Shown here in pieces: positions 43,101 through 49,712 of a stretch of DNA of 64,000 bases. Numbering within the stretch: the stretch's first letter is position 1; each line of letters opens with the position of its first letter. Made by a program: the position numbers and the translations under genes. This DNA comes from Hymenolepis diminuta (taxonomy: Eukaryota > Platyhelminthes > Cestoda > Cyclophyllidea > Hymenolepididae), in assembly GCA_900708905.1 (NCBI GenBank), contig CAADRB010000044.1:726463-790462 (forward strand), given 5' to 3'. The notes under the pieces are model-generated. The model was not told the origin of the DNA, ran no database searches, and worked only from the letters and a program-made list of their open reading frames with translations.

Positions 43101-46035
43101 AAATGTGGTAGTTTCCCGTTTAAAGTTTCGATTCATTTCGTTATTGAAGTGTTTGTAGGCTCCTGTGAAATTCAAGTATTTTTTATCTCAACTTACTTTA
43201 TATACCAATAAGCCTTGCGTATTCGCGAATTCAGCTGGGCGTTTCCACGTCAATTTCAATGCTACATATGGAATGGTGCTTCTTGGGTCATCTTTCGGTA
43301 GTGGAAACCGTCGGGGCTGCTTTTCCAACAGAGCTATTTGCACACTTAGCGGCTTATCTTGAGCTAAAAATGAAAAAAAGGTAAAAAATAAATATAACGT
43401 ATGCCAAGTCAGAGATCATCTGTGTAAATACAGTGATGTGGATGAACAATGACACTGGTAGAATACGAGTTCCTTATATGAGCGGCTCCGGAATACCTCA
43501 CCTCTACCCGAGTGATGTGTTGGTAACACCGTTTCTAATAGGCTTGGCGAGTTTTATTTTATAATAATCATAGGTCATACTTTATGAAATATACTTAAAT
43601 GTAACATTATTTTACATCATCTGCCTAGTTATCAAATGAATTTGGCAAGTGAAAACGACACATTTATCTCAGTTACAAGAATTTTACTCTTATCACTTCC
43701 ATTATCATCTAATTTCCAGTGTTTTCTCCTCATAATTGTCTGTAAAATAAAACGTACTTTTTTTCCTTTTTCGACGAAAAAGTTATTTTTAAATTTCAAG
43801 TTATGTCATTAAGACAACAATCCATCACGACTAACTGCAAAAATTTCATCTGCAATACGAAATCATGTAAGAAATTTTGTTTAATCAATCACTTGCATAA
43901 CTGATAAATTTAGCTGTTTTTCCGGTGAAGTTGATTTGAATAGCAAATCTTACGCCCTGTTTTAATACTAAGCAATAGTGGCTATGATTAGATTTTATAA
44001 GAAGCTCAAGAGGGAATAAAATCCCCGGGCTGAATCGCAAATCCCAAGTTAATGAGAATGCAAAGACTCCTCACAGGGGGATAATCATGCTCCTAGTGTT
44101 GATACTGTTACTAAATCTGCATAAACAACGCAGCAAACAAAGCAGCAACTTTGCTATTCCTCCGCCTCTATCTCTCTCCCTGAAATACGCATATCATATG
44201 GGGAAAATTTGGCACGGGGAGTTAAAAACAGGGTTCAAGAAGTAAAGAACGTTTATCTCAATGACTAATAGACCACCTTGTCATGAGTCAATCCGACTGA
44301 ATTACGTTTCTAAGGCGTTTTCAAGGTCATTGATAGCTCGAAGGTGCATGTTTTGATATAACTTTTAAAATAATGCCTAACAGAGGGAGGAGAGTGTGAA
44401 TAGGAGATTTCAACCTTAAAACCCAGTTTTCTAAATACATGTAATTATGGTTAGAGTCTTATTGCCTAAAAAAATTTCATTTTTATTCTTAAGAAGAGCC
44501 TACTTGGAGCTAAGCTTTCAAAGGACTTAGGTGAAAATTATAATAGTGCTGGTTTTCAATGACGAAGGTTTGAGTTCATCCAATCGCATCCAGTTCAAAA
44601 CGATAGATCTGCAGAAGTGAGCGTATACCGGAATTAACCAAGTTTACGTAATTATGTAGTAGCATTGCTACCAACTCTAGAATTACGAAACCGTTAGTAA
44701 GTATAAGCTAGAGCAATTATTTCTCCTTCTTTATTCTCTACTTTTTCATCTCTAAACCCTCCAATATTGTAAATTGGCGATTAGATTAAGTAACCATTAC
44801 AAAGAGATACCTATACATAAACTTAATGGCATTTTATCTTGTCAGGAAATTAAAAGTGACAATTTAGGGAAATTATGGACCGTTAGGAAATGTGGAAAAC
44901 AATAATTCACTTAATATTAGGTAAATATGACAAATGGAATAAAAAAACAACAAAAATTGTTTGAAATAATAATGATTTTCACGCAATAAAATTTTCTCGT
45001 TTTCTGGGCACAATTTTTCCTTTAAAGAAAATTTACTTGAAATATGAAAGTTATTCTATTGGAAACTGAAAAAGAGATTTAAAATAATGAATGATTCCCA
45101 GGTAAATTCGAATGAATAAACACATCTTCACATGATTAAACTAATAATTAAATACGGAAGAAGAATTGATACGATGATTAAGTCGAAAAAAGAAATGAAT
45201 CTTTTACCTTTACTCACACGCTTTTTCAATCTCGGTAGAAAAACTTCAAGCTGGGTTTCTACAACGTGAGTATTAGTCAGTTGAAATGGCTGTATGAGTG
45301 ACTAACATGGAATTGACAAGGTATATTCAAAAACGGAAGCGACTGTCCAGAGACATTACTTTGTCGAAAACCTTCCAAGTTTGGTCTTTAATGAGTGAAA
45401 CGTTTGAGGAGAATTATTTCGACCAATTTCTTGAAAACTAACATGCATCAAACTACACTAACTTTTGTAGTGTAAGATTAATTTAAAAGCATCATTAGAG
45501 CTCGATTTTTTTATGTAACCACCTCGACCGGCAGTTTACAGAAACGCAGAGCATAAAATTTAATTACACACCAGTCCCTATCCATTTTCTAACATCAAAA
45601 ACACCTTCCATTTTTTATTAGCCCATCAACTTTATGAAATATCGTAAAGAGGTTTTCCGTCTTGATTAAAATGCGGGAAAAAACATTAATTCCATTTGGA
45701 AGGAGGAGCAGGAGTTAATTATTAGGTCAAAATCAGAATGAACCCACGCATTTTAAGGTCATTTGCATTTACGCGCCTCTAATGAAACATTTTTAAGGTC
45801 AAGTTGCCAGCATCTCACCTCTGAATGAATCATCCATCTTCCTAGAAAAAGCTTAAAATACGCACTGAATAGAGAAACTGGTAAAACAGAAAATTAGGTC
45901 CACATTCAAAGGAATTCAATGGTACTTACGTTTATTATATCCATACCAAGACTTCCAAGTATGCCGATCAGACGAGACAAAAAGTGGGAAAAATGAGAGG
46001 AAAATCTCGATGATGAGGAATATCCACAATCTCAT
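12990..46035 (-). CDS. LAR: LAR-type receptor tyrosine phosphatase, short isoform (18 exons)
   Basis: The gene encodes a single-pass cell-surface receptor whose cytoplasmic phosphatase removes phosphate from tyrosines; the family acts in axon guidance, synapse formation and cell adhesion. The exons (high to low coordinate) are 46035-45930, 43363-43197, 42391-42217, 40931-40839, 39852-39547, 35547-35093, 33903-33669, 32835-32663, 28448-28098, 27100-26817, 25983-25737, 24595-24208, 21375-21077, 16699-16204, 14246-13984, 13912-13607, 13535-13255 and 13185-12990. They total 4821 nt, giving 1606 residues. All phases join and no stop interrupts. Approximate layout: signal peptide 1-22, four FN3 domains 36-512, membrane-proximal domain 514-735, transmembrane helix 758-781, linker 782-1000, D1 1010-1325 and D2 1350-1600. 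Family assignment rests on near-identical stretches in D1 and D2. Splice sites were placed by eye and no transcript was available. Confidence 0.93.
13255..13535 (-). CDS. LAR: LAR exon 17: D2 core with WPE loop
   Basis: The exon opens [16 protein letters not shown] and ends [11 protein letters not shown], both very close to D2 of known LARs. The WPD-loop position reads EWPEVGVP: the catalytic Asp is Glu, as in other LAR D2 domains, so this domain is expected to have little or no activity and to regulate D1 or bind partners. The donor is AA|GTAAGT and the acceptor TTACAG|GAG. Flanking introns are 69 and 71 nt, very short beside those in the 5' part of the gene. Confidence 0.93.
13607..13912 (-). 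CDS. LAR: LAR exon 16: start of D2
   Basis: The exon is exactly 102 codons in phase 0. It carries [20 protein letters not shown], the D2 counterpart of the substrate-recognition KNRY loop, with Phe replacing Tyr. Then come [35 protein letters not shown] and [11 protein letters not shown], all typical of LAR D2. The Tyr-to-Phe change, with WPE in the next exon, supports a pseudo-phosphatase. Confidence 0.93.
13984..14246 (-). CDS. LAR: LAR exon 15: end of D1 and D1-D2 linker
   Basis: The exon completes the codon after the D1 signature (GRT|G) and continues [20 protein letters not shown]. It includes [20 protein letters not shown], which carries the conserved Q-loop glutamine that positions the hydrolytic water. 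[13 protein letters not shown] and YGFDIEFK form the short linker to D2. Conservation through the Q loop indicates that D1 is catalytically complete. Confidence 0.93.
14247..16203 (-). other. intron 14 of LAR
   Basis: AT-rich intron inside the D1 coding region, between the exons that join at the phosphatase signature. I see no coding segment, RNA gene or clear repeat in it. The open frames here lack any family resemblance. Confidence 0.7.
16204..16699 (-). CDS. LAR: LAR exon 14: D1 catalytic core
   Basis: This is the catalytic exon. It starts [18 protein letters not shown] and contains [12 protein letters not shown], then [14 protein letters not shown] with the general-acid Asp of the WPD loop intact. 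It ends [13 protein letters not shown], the canonical phosphatase signature, with the nucleophile Cys1251 and Arg1257. Relative to human LAR there is an insertion of about 27 residues, rich in Ala, Ser and Thr, between FMRRI and GPMVVHC. Part of it (16300-16329) has GT...AG ends and length 30, so it could be a removable micro-intron. With or without it the frame stays open. Confidence 0.95.
17520..17645 (-). repeat. tRNA-like fragment, probable SINE piece
   Basis: The stretch is less AT-rich than its surroundings. On the minus strand it holds a B-box-like GCGTTCAAGCCTCGG preceded by GTTAACAAGGTGGGG. I cannot fold it into a full tRNA cloverleaf, so I read it as a decayed tRNA-derived repeat. 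Confidence 0.3.
18675..18825 (-). repeat. SINE-like repeat, family A
   Basis: On the minus strand it reads GCGATTAACGTGC at the head, then TACACACCCAGTGAGC, then ATCGAGTTTCTCGCCAAGGA. These blocks occur in the same order and spacing in the copies at 6217, 20880 and 22805. It lies inside a LAR intron, in the same orientation as the gene. Confidence 0.6.
20880..21034 (-). repeat. SINE-like repeat, family A, best-preserved head
   Basis: The minus strand begins GCTGGCGCAGTGGTTAACGT, which fits a pol III A box (TGGCNNAGTGG). About 35 nt on comes GTGGTTATGACTACACACC, a degenerate B box. The body contains AAGTGAGCGG and ACAGAATTCGAGTGCCTCA, shared with other copies. It starts about 40 nt past the donor of the LAR exon at 21077. 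Confidence 0.65.
21077..21375 (-). CDS. LAR: LAR exon 13: start of D1 with KNRY loop
   Basis: The exon reads [20 protein letters not shown], then [40 protein letters not shown] and [20 protein letters not shown]. These are near-verbatim LAR D1 sequence, including the N-terminal helix-turn-helix wedge and the KNRY phosphotyrosine loop. Donor CAA|GTGAGT and acceptor TTTCAG|CT fit the phases on both sides. Confidence 0.95.
22014..22045. repeat. short tandem duplication
   Basis: The block TTGAATCACTTAGCT occurs twice back to back, the copies being separated by a single base. It is intronic, with no obvious function. Confidence 0.6.
22805..22965 (-). repeat. SINE-like repeat, family A, diverged
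   Basis: On the minus strand it reads GGTGAGGTTAACGTGC, then CAAGTCAGAGGTAATCAGAT, then GGCCAACCACACTGGCCAAC and GAATGTGAGCTTCTCAAAAG. The order matches family A but divergence is higher than in the copy at 20880. Confidence 0.5.
24208..24595 (-). CDS. LAR: LAR exon 12: cytoplasmic juxtamembrane linker
   Basis: The exon opens [20 protein letters not shown] and runs through a Ser/Gly-rich stretch ([16 protein letters not shown]). It ends [14 protein letters not shown], which aligns with the conserved DPVELRRLNYQT segment just ahead of D1. Together with exon 11 it makes a linker of about 215 residues, several times longer than in human LAR. Donor AACA|GTGAGT gives phase 1, matching the next exon. 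Confidence 0.88.
24596..25736 (-). other. intron 11 of LAR
   Basis: A 1.1 kb phase-0 intron. The part at 25130-25290 is less AT-rich than its surroundings, but I could not read an exon or a named repeat in it. Confidence 0.6.
25737..25983 (-). CDS. LAR: LAR exon 11: stop-transfer and linker
   Basis: The first codons (AG|A AGA CGA CGA AAG CCA AAG) encode RRRRKPK directly after the transmembrane helix, a classic stop-transfer signal. The rest, for example [14 protein letters not shown] and [20 protein letters not shown], is low-complexity linker with no domain I recognise. The acceptor is TTTCTCAG|AAG, and the donor CAG|GTACTT is a weaker match to consensus. Confidence 0.85.
25984..26816 (-). 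other. intron 10 of LAR
   Basis: AT-rich 0.8 kb intron following the transmembrane exon. Nothing assignable was seen. Confidence 0.65.
26817..27100 (-). CDS. LAR: LAR exon 10: end of ectodomain and transmembrane helix
   Basis: The exon opens [11 protein letters not shown], matching the YVFFVLAVM strand of the LAR membrane-proximal domain, and includes [12 protein letters not shown], similar to YATSPYSDPV. Its last 24 codons (26818-26889) encode an uninterrupted hydrophobic helix beginning [13 protein letters not shown] and ending VLVCIF. The charged run in the next exon sets the cytoplasmic side. The phase-2 junction restores an Arg codon. Confidence 0.92.
27101..28097 (-). other. intron 9 of LAR
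   Basis: A 1 kb AT-rich phase-0 intron. It contains a family B repeat at 27430-27540 and nothing else I can support. Confidence 0.65.
27430..27540 (+). repeat. dispersed repeat, family B
   Basis: AAATTAACCGGTCACTAAAT, then ATTACCTCGGTAATACCG and TCATGAAATTTGAATTTTAC align in order with segments at 28940, 57155 and 58050. The family has a GACC...AACCGGTCA core and an ATGAAATTTGA end. I cannot assign a class. Confidence 0.45.
28098..28448 (-). CDS. LAR: LAR exon 9: membrane-proximal domain with RVKR site
   Basis: The exon is 117 codons, phase 0 at both ends. It starts [20 protein letters not shown] and continues [16 protein letters not shown], matching the LKPYVAAQ...ETFTLGDKKNY segment of vertebrate LARs. 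It ends [15 protein letters not shown], matching the YNRPLSPDLSYQC strand. Between these two conserved strands lies an insertion of about 60 residues that includes [10 protein letters not shown], a furin-type R-X-K-R|S motif (28263-28274). The polybasic run that vertebrates carry a little further upstream is absent here. Confidence 0.9.
28940..29060 (+). repeat. dispersed repeat, family B
   Basis: GTTGTGACCAACCATTTCC, AATTAACTGTTCACTAAGCA and AGCAATTTATGAAATTTGAA follow the same order as the copies at 27430, 57155 and 58050. Confidence 0.45.
31330..31500 (+). repeat. tRNA-headed repeat, diverged
   Basis: GGTGGCCTAGCGATCAACTT resembles a pol III A box, and CAAGGATGTGAAACTC about 40 nt later resembles a decayed B box. 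The downstream part has only weak similarity to the family A body. Confidence 0.3.
32663..32835 (-). CDS. LAR: LAR exon 8: membrane-proximal domain, first part
   Basis: The exon reads [20 protein letters not shown], then [15 protein letters not shown] and DMLTVDE. It aligns with the human segment spanning the end of FN8 and the YIVVVPI...WSTPEELELDELL strand. Acceptor TTACAG|AA and donor GAG|GTAAAT give phases 1 and 0 that fit both neighbours. Confidence 0.88.
32836..33668 (-). other. intron 7 of LAR
   Basis: AT-rich intron of 0.8 kb with a tRNA-like B-box fragment at 32890-32975 just upstream of exon 8. Nothing else assignable. Confidence 0.6.
32890..32975 (-). repeat. tRNA-like repeat fragment
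   Basis: On the minus strand, AAGTCAGAGGTCAAGGATTCGATTCTC contains a good B-box match (GGATTCGATTC), and the AAGTCAGAGGT run is shared with the family A copy at 22805. It is a likely SINE head remnant. Confidence 0.4.
33669..33903 (-). CDS. LAR: LAR exon 7: second half of last FN3 (FN8-like)
   Basis: The exon reads [20 protein letters not shown] and later [20 protein letters not shown]. The L.PNT.Y...V pattern is the conserved FN3 E-F strand region and resembles human FN8 (DLQPNTEYSFVL). The domain ends [13 protein letters not shown]. Donor CAGA|GTAAGT is strong, and the phase-0 acceptor CACTTAG|ATT joins the W-containing half in exon 6. Confidence 0.9.
33904..35092 (-). other. intron 6 of LAR with GC-richer block
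   Basis: The intron splits an FN3 domain. At roughly 34780-35040 base composition changes sharply: it contains a purine-rich plus strand and several CpG (GCCGGCGAG, ACGCGCGTCC). I could not identify it as an exon or known repeat. Confidence 0.55.
35093..35547 (-). CDS. LAR: LAR exon 6: one FN3 domain plus half of the next
   Basis: The exon starts [20 protein letters not shown] with TWKMP, the typical FN3 opening, and includes [20 protein letters not shown] and [20 protein letters not shown]. The YGEWSNPP end resembles the WSXWS box of cytokine-receptor FN3 domains. A second FN3 then begins ([19 protein letters not shown]) and is completed by exon 7. By order of similarity the first of these lies between FN7-like and FN8-like domains, so it may be an extra FN3 relative to vertebrate LAR. 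Confidence 0.9.
35548..39546 (-). other. intron 5 of LAR
   Basis: A 4 kb phase-1 intron between FN3 exons. A dense run of G tracts on the coding strand lies at 39469-39494, close to the donor. An open segment at 37230-37400 has a faint FN3-like SNYEFDY but wrong phase. No clear repeat was seen. Confidence 0.6.
39469..39494 (-). promoter_or_regulatory. intronic G-run cluster, G-quadruplex motif
   Basis: On the transcribed-sense (minus) strand there are five consecutive runs of 5, 4, 5, 4 and 3 guanines separated by loops of only 1-2 bases (A, TA, A, A). This fulfils the common G3+N1-7 quadruplex pattern. It begins about 52 nt past the donor of the FN3 exon at 39547, where G-runs are known to act as intronic splicing enhancers. 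Confidence 0.6.
39547..39852 (-). CDS. LAR: LAR exon 5: FN3 domain (FN7-like)
   Basis: A whole FN3 domain in one exon: [40 protein letters not shown], then [20 protein letters not shown] and PWSPS. The PSGFP start and ERNG-like turn match FN7 of human LAR. The 3' boundary is uncertain by 6 nt: donors A|GTAAGC (exon edge 39547) and G|GTGAAA (39553) both keep phase 1. The first fits consensus better. Confidence 0.92.
39853..40838 (-). other. intron 4 of LAR
   Basis: AT-rich 1 kb intron. Its 3' end carries the antisense family A fragment at 39893-39990. Nothing else assignable. Confidence 0.6.
39893..39990 (+). repeat. SINE-like repeat, family A, 3' part only
   Basis: GTGCACACCCAGTGAGAGCA, AACCTTAGTGGTTGAGTCTG and TTTCCTCACTAGAGAT match the body of the copy at 6217 in order. 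The tRNA-like head is missing. It lies about 40 nt upstream of the acceptor of exon 5 and antisense to the gene. Confidence 0.55.
40839..40931 (-). CDS. LAR: LAR exon 4: end of FN6-like FN3
   Basis: A 93-nt exon encoding [20 protein letters not shown] then [11 protein letters not shown]. The G.TYEF...N signature is the F strand of an FN3 domain, and TPES-H-PSGFP matches the FN6-FN7 junction of human LAR (TPEDLPSGFP). It is too short for most ORF finders. Acceptor CATAG|GT and donor C|GTAAGT; the upstream intron appears to use a GC donor. Confidence 0.88.
40932..42216 (-). other. intron 3 of LAR (GC-AG type)
   Basis: The only donor that keeps the reading frame is G|GCAAGT at 42216-42211. The nearby GTTAAT would bring an in-frame TGA in exon 4. 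The acceptor is TTCATAG. The interior is AT-rich with nothing assignable. Confidence 0.65.
42217..42391 (-). CDS. LAR: LAR exon 3: middle of FN6-like FN3
   Basis: The exon reads [20 protein letters not shown], then [20 protein letters not shown] and ends STERDDLG. It sits between the LTW half in exon 2 and the YEF half in exon 4, so it supplies the middle strands of one FN3. Its start is in phase 0 after CAATAG; its end is in phase 1 at the GC donor. Confidence 0.85.
42392..43196 (-). other. intron 2 of LAR
   Basis: AT-rich 0.8 kb intron with poly-A and poly-T tracts near 42620-42690. Nothing assignable. Confidence 0.6.
43197..43363 (-). CDS. LAR: LAR exon 2: start of FN6-like FN3, common exon
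   Basis: The exon reads [20 protein letters not shown], then [20 protein letters not shown] and GLLVYK. LTWKRP carries the conserved FN3 Trp. It starts with two bases of a split codon (CT), so it needs a phase-1 donor upstream. Both the signal-peptide exon at 45930 (C|CT, Pro) and the FN3 exon at 58924 (A|CT, Thr) provide one. It therefore looks like the point where short and long isoforms merge. Confidence 0.88.
43428..43530 (+). repeat. dispersed repeat, family C
   Basis: GTGATGTGGATGAACAATGA, ACGAGTTCCTTATATGAGCG and GCTCCGGAATACCTCACCTC match the segment at 1845-1965 in order. It lies just upstream of exon 2, antisense to the gene. Confidence 0.5.
45208..45258 (-). CDS. candidate 51-nt cassette exon of LAR
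   Basis: An open segment flanked by GTTGTAG and AAAG|GTAAAAG. Spliced between exon 1 (or the 58.9 kb exon) and exon 2 it keeps frame on both sides, with phase 1 at each end and a length divisible by three. It would add about 17 residues including [16 protein letters not shown], basic at the end. LAR-family genes are known for small alternative exons. The polypyrimidine tract is weak, so it may be chance. Confidence 0.35.
45930..46035 (-). CDS. LAR: LAR short-isoform first exon: start codon and signal peptide
   Basis: ATG at 46035-46033 opens [15 protein letters not shown] followed by FPLFVSS and DRHTWKSW. This has the positively charged start, the hydrophobic core and the small-residue cleavage site of a secretory signal peptide. 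The exon ends C|GTAAGT in phase 1, matching exon 2. The context CCACTATGA is acceptable for initiation. Its position downstream of an FN3 exon of the same gene implies a separate promoter. Confidence 0.75.
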
Positions 46036-46260
46036 AGTGGTCTCAAAGGAAGGAGAGACTAAGGCCCGTGCTCTTTTGCGCCAAATAATGTGGCTACTGG
46101 CTACTTTTTGCGTGTTCAGTCGGTGACACTAGAGAGGTATAGTGAACGGGTAAAGTCCCACGCTCTTGCTGACGGGTAATACGTACGCACCTCGTCCTGC
46201 ATGCATGTCCGTGACTAGCGTTTATTGGCCATGAGCACGCGGCTGTTTTATTGGTAGAGA
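46036..46260 (-). promoter_or_regulatory. probable internal promoter of LAR short isoform
   Basis: Upstream of the signal-peptide exon the sequence is clearly richer in G+C and CpG than the surrounding DNA. It carries two CCAAT boxes on the minus strand (46224-46228 and 46250-46254), both as CCAATAAA. I see no convincing TATA box. This is a composition and motif argument only. Confidence 0.4.
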
Positions 46261-48689
46261 GCGACCCATGCGGATTTGATTAACGAATCAGGTGGCCAGT
46301 GGTTCTCCAACTTGTTCGATAATATACTCAATGCCAGCTCAACCAGGGATCAAAGAATGAACGAAGTAATGTACTTCTTTTTAGCAATTTTTATTCATGA
46401 AACCTTAAATTTCAACCTTCAACTTCCCTGGACCTTCGTATGAATAGCTTCGATTTTTCTTCAAACAGACTTCTCACTGCTGCGTATTACTACGATTATT
46501 AGCAATATATGGCCTTGCTTTCAAAGAATTTGAATTTGAATATATCTTTACGGATTTGCCTCATTTGTTTTATATCTAGCTTCAAGAGACCAATACAGGA
46601 TGGAGAAAACCACTGAAGTTAAAGCTCTTGCTAAATACACGAACTCCATTACTATAAGAGACTGGAAAAAGAAACAATAACAAAACATGTTTACTAGAAG
46701 AGAACGGATTAAAGGGGGAGTAAAGCTGAAAAATGAAGTGTCAGATAACGATGGAGGGGTGAATCATGCAGGGAATGAGATGATAGAAATGGAAAATTGG
46801 TAAAAATTGATAAGTGAATCAGAATAGCAAGTCAATGTAGGTTGGAAATAAACCCATTTTATGCCCTTAGGAGTTAAATTATTTGAACTATACATGCTTT
46901 AAATCTTGGTTTTATAACTAATAATGGACTTGAAGCTGTGCAGACAGAAGTTGTGCCACCACCCAATCTTCCCGATGTGCGCTTTTGTCTACCTAAGATC
47001 TGGTTTAAAAAAGAACACTGAAATAAGCGTAAGTAAATAAGCGCAAATTCGATGTTGTTCACGAAGACCGACATTCAGTGTAAATATCTCCAAATCGCTA
47101 TCTGAACTAGGTTCGAACCGATCTAAGACTCTAAAGTTCTCAATCCAGGCGCATATTACAACTGAAATTCCATTTCACTTCCCTCTTTGCGTATTACATG
47201 CGATACTGAAAACGAAGCATCCCCGTCATACTTAAAAAAAGAATATTAATTGATCCTCTCTATTTGATAATGAATTCAGCCATTCTCCACACCTTCTAAC
47301 CATTGACGATAAATGGAAAAAACATGCCATATTCTGTGAGTTAGTTGTCAATAGGGGCGTAGAATCTATATTCATCACTGATTAGAATAGTATGCTGATC
47401 CTCCTTTAATCTATGTGGAAAAAGGGCTAAAACAAAAAATAAAGACCAATGGCAGGGATTTAAACTCCCTTGCGCAAAATTTTGATGTGAAACGCATGCT
47501 CCATTAACGATCAAATGTGTCCGATTGCTTACGCTTGATGGGACCGGATGCAAATGTATTTTTTGCCTTATGGATTTACAGCATGAGGCAAATTCATTCG
47601 TTTTTATCCCATAGATTTTCATTTTGTTTACTATGCAGATATACTGTGAATTACAACTTGATTAGATTGATTAAATTGAGACTGGGAAACGAGAAATGTT
47701 TTGTTAATCTCTATCATTAAAGGTGAACTATTAGTAAAGTTTCCCCATTTATGAAACTACAGTTAACCTTAGGTAATATATTTAATATCCTTTTTTCGTA
47801 GAAAGAGGTAAACCACTGTGGTCAAAAGTAAAAAAATCACATGGTCTCAATTTTGCAACGCTTTTGCCATCAGAAGGTACATACATACCTTGGTATGTCT
47901 GGTAAACCTCCTTTTTCAATCTAACTGATCAGCTCTGAAAATTGTGGACATGAAATGTCACTCAGAAACCCATAACTTGAATTTCAAACTTATAATTATA
48001 ATTTTTAAAGTAAAATATCAATCTAATAAATCCAGAATGAAAAGGGAATATGGCTCTTTATAAATGATCTGTGTTCCCTGCCATTACCTAGACTTGATTT
48101 TAGATGCTTCATTGTCATTACAGATACTTTGCCGTGAAAAATATAGCCCTTTTTCTAGTGATTCTTCTTCTAACTCACGATGACACCTCAAAAAGTCTAG
48201 CAGTCAGGCAAATCGTATATCGTTGACATCTATTACAACATATTCTGGAATGGGTAAATAATGAACACTTTTATCGATGTAATTCCAATGCATTTTTACA
48301 TGATAATTTTTGATTTGGTGGATCGTTTAGAATATTTTCGTTCAATCACAGTTAGTTCCATTCGACCACAAATTCCTCCAACAAATTTATCTAAATCACT
48401 GACCTTATTTAGACTTAGCGTTTAGCGCTTCTATCAATAATTATACATTCAGTTGTCATTCAAGATACATCTTTCTCCAATCAAGAAGATGTAAAATTCT
48501 TGCAAATGGACATCCAAATACACCAATACTACTATTTCTGTAGCATGCAACTCGAGTTTCCTTGCACATGAATTATTAATGGGAAGTCGGAAGGCTCGAT
48601 AACTTTTTGCAAGTTGCATATTTCTTAAACATACTCAAGAGAAGGAGAGAAAATATCACCATTTACTTGGATTTCACAGATGATTATTC
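46261..48689 (-). other. region upstream of the internal promoter
   Basis: For the long isoform this is intron. It holds tRNA-like fragments at about 47110-47120 (GGTTCGAACC on both strands) and 47450-47525, and no exon I can support. Confidence 0.55.
47450..47525 (-). repeat. tRNA-derived sequence, decayed
   Basis: On the minus strand, CGTTAATGGAGCATGCG resembles a tRNA D arm (A box). About 30 nt on, AGGGAGTTTAAATCCCT forms a 5-bp stem with a 7-nt loop like a T arm (B box). The acceptor stem does not pair, so it is probably a SINE head or pseudo-tRNA rather than a working tRNA gene. Confidence 0.4.
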
Positions 48690-48929
48690 CCCACATTTTC
48701 AGCCATCCAGGAGTGACCTATTCGGAAATCACGAGCAAACGCAAGATTACCGACAGTAAACACACCATTTTTATGATTTTTCCCTGGGTCATTTGTCTTG
48801 TTCTTGGATATTATAGCATGGTTGATGATTCGAACCGTTCTTCCAATTAGTTGTTCTACTAGTGACTTTCCACCCAGCAAAGAATATAGAGTCGTCTTGT
48901 AGGTTAGTAGGAATTTTCAAACAACTTCC

Positions 48930-49712
48930 TCCATCGCTACCTCTCCTTTTTCTTTCAGCAGGGCTCTTTTGAACGTGTCGACAAATCACTCTGTCTGGCC
49001 GTTTGATTGTGAGTGATATGGAGGCGTGCGGATGTGATCAGTAGTTCTTTGTCTGCTGTGTTCTTCTAACTATGACGAATAGAATTGTGTTCTGTTGCCT
49101 AACGTAAGAGTTTCTGAGAAATCATGCATTATGAAGACGTAGTCAAGGGTGCTGGTAGTTGTTGTTGATGGCATTGATATTACTTCCGACCATTTGGAGT
49201 GTGAGTCGACAGACACTAATTATACAACGCCATTAATAGGACTAACGAAATTAACATCCACTCCACTCCATGGTGACAGTGTTGGGGACTAGGACATTGG
49301 TTTTTCACGTGGAGGGCTTCTGCCAGAGTTTTGACATCTGAGTCAGCCTTTGACAGGCAGTTCTGTCTTTGTACATTCCCGGCCAGTATGTGTATCCTAT
49401 GGCTAACGTTTTCATTCGATTTAATCCTGGATGACTAGAGCGAAATTTTCGAAGAACTCTTTGCTTGAGTGCAGCCGGTACGACAACTCTTTCATCAAGC
49501 ATCAAATACGAATCGATAATAGATAATACCTTACGATGGTAGTACACAAATTTCATGCCTTTCCTGGTGACTGAATCTTCTGCCGAAATATTCTTTATTT
49601 CCTCTACCGTAAAGAGAATATTTTGGATAGAGTCGGCCAGAATGAAGTAAACAGTCTTTTCCAGAGATGAGCTGGAGATGACGGCTTCTTCCACAGATGT
49701 TTGTTGATTCAA
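48930..49712 (-). pseudogene. Gypsy integrase remnant
   Basis: The zinc-binding region reads SSHPGLNRMKTLAIGYTYWP. The core reads VDSHSKWSEV, then GNRTQFYSS, then PPYHSQSNGQTE followed by a TGA stop. In active integrases the middle catalytic Asp precedes NGTQF; here that position is Gly, so the DDE triad is broken. Several stops also interrupt the core. Confidence 0.85.

Larger units (their letters stand above)
43364..45929 (-). other. intron 1 of LAR short isoform
   Basis: A 2.6 kb intron with a family C repeat (43428-43530) and a possible 51-nt cassette exon (45208-45258). A weak family A-like segment lies near 44610-44640. The rest is AT-rich. Confidence 0.6.

Noticed and set aside
47341..47622. 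Minus-strand 93-codon frame and a possible tRNA gene
   Set aside because: The frame covers a tRNA-like repeat. The tRNA reading fails because the acceptor stem does not pair.
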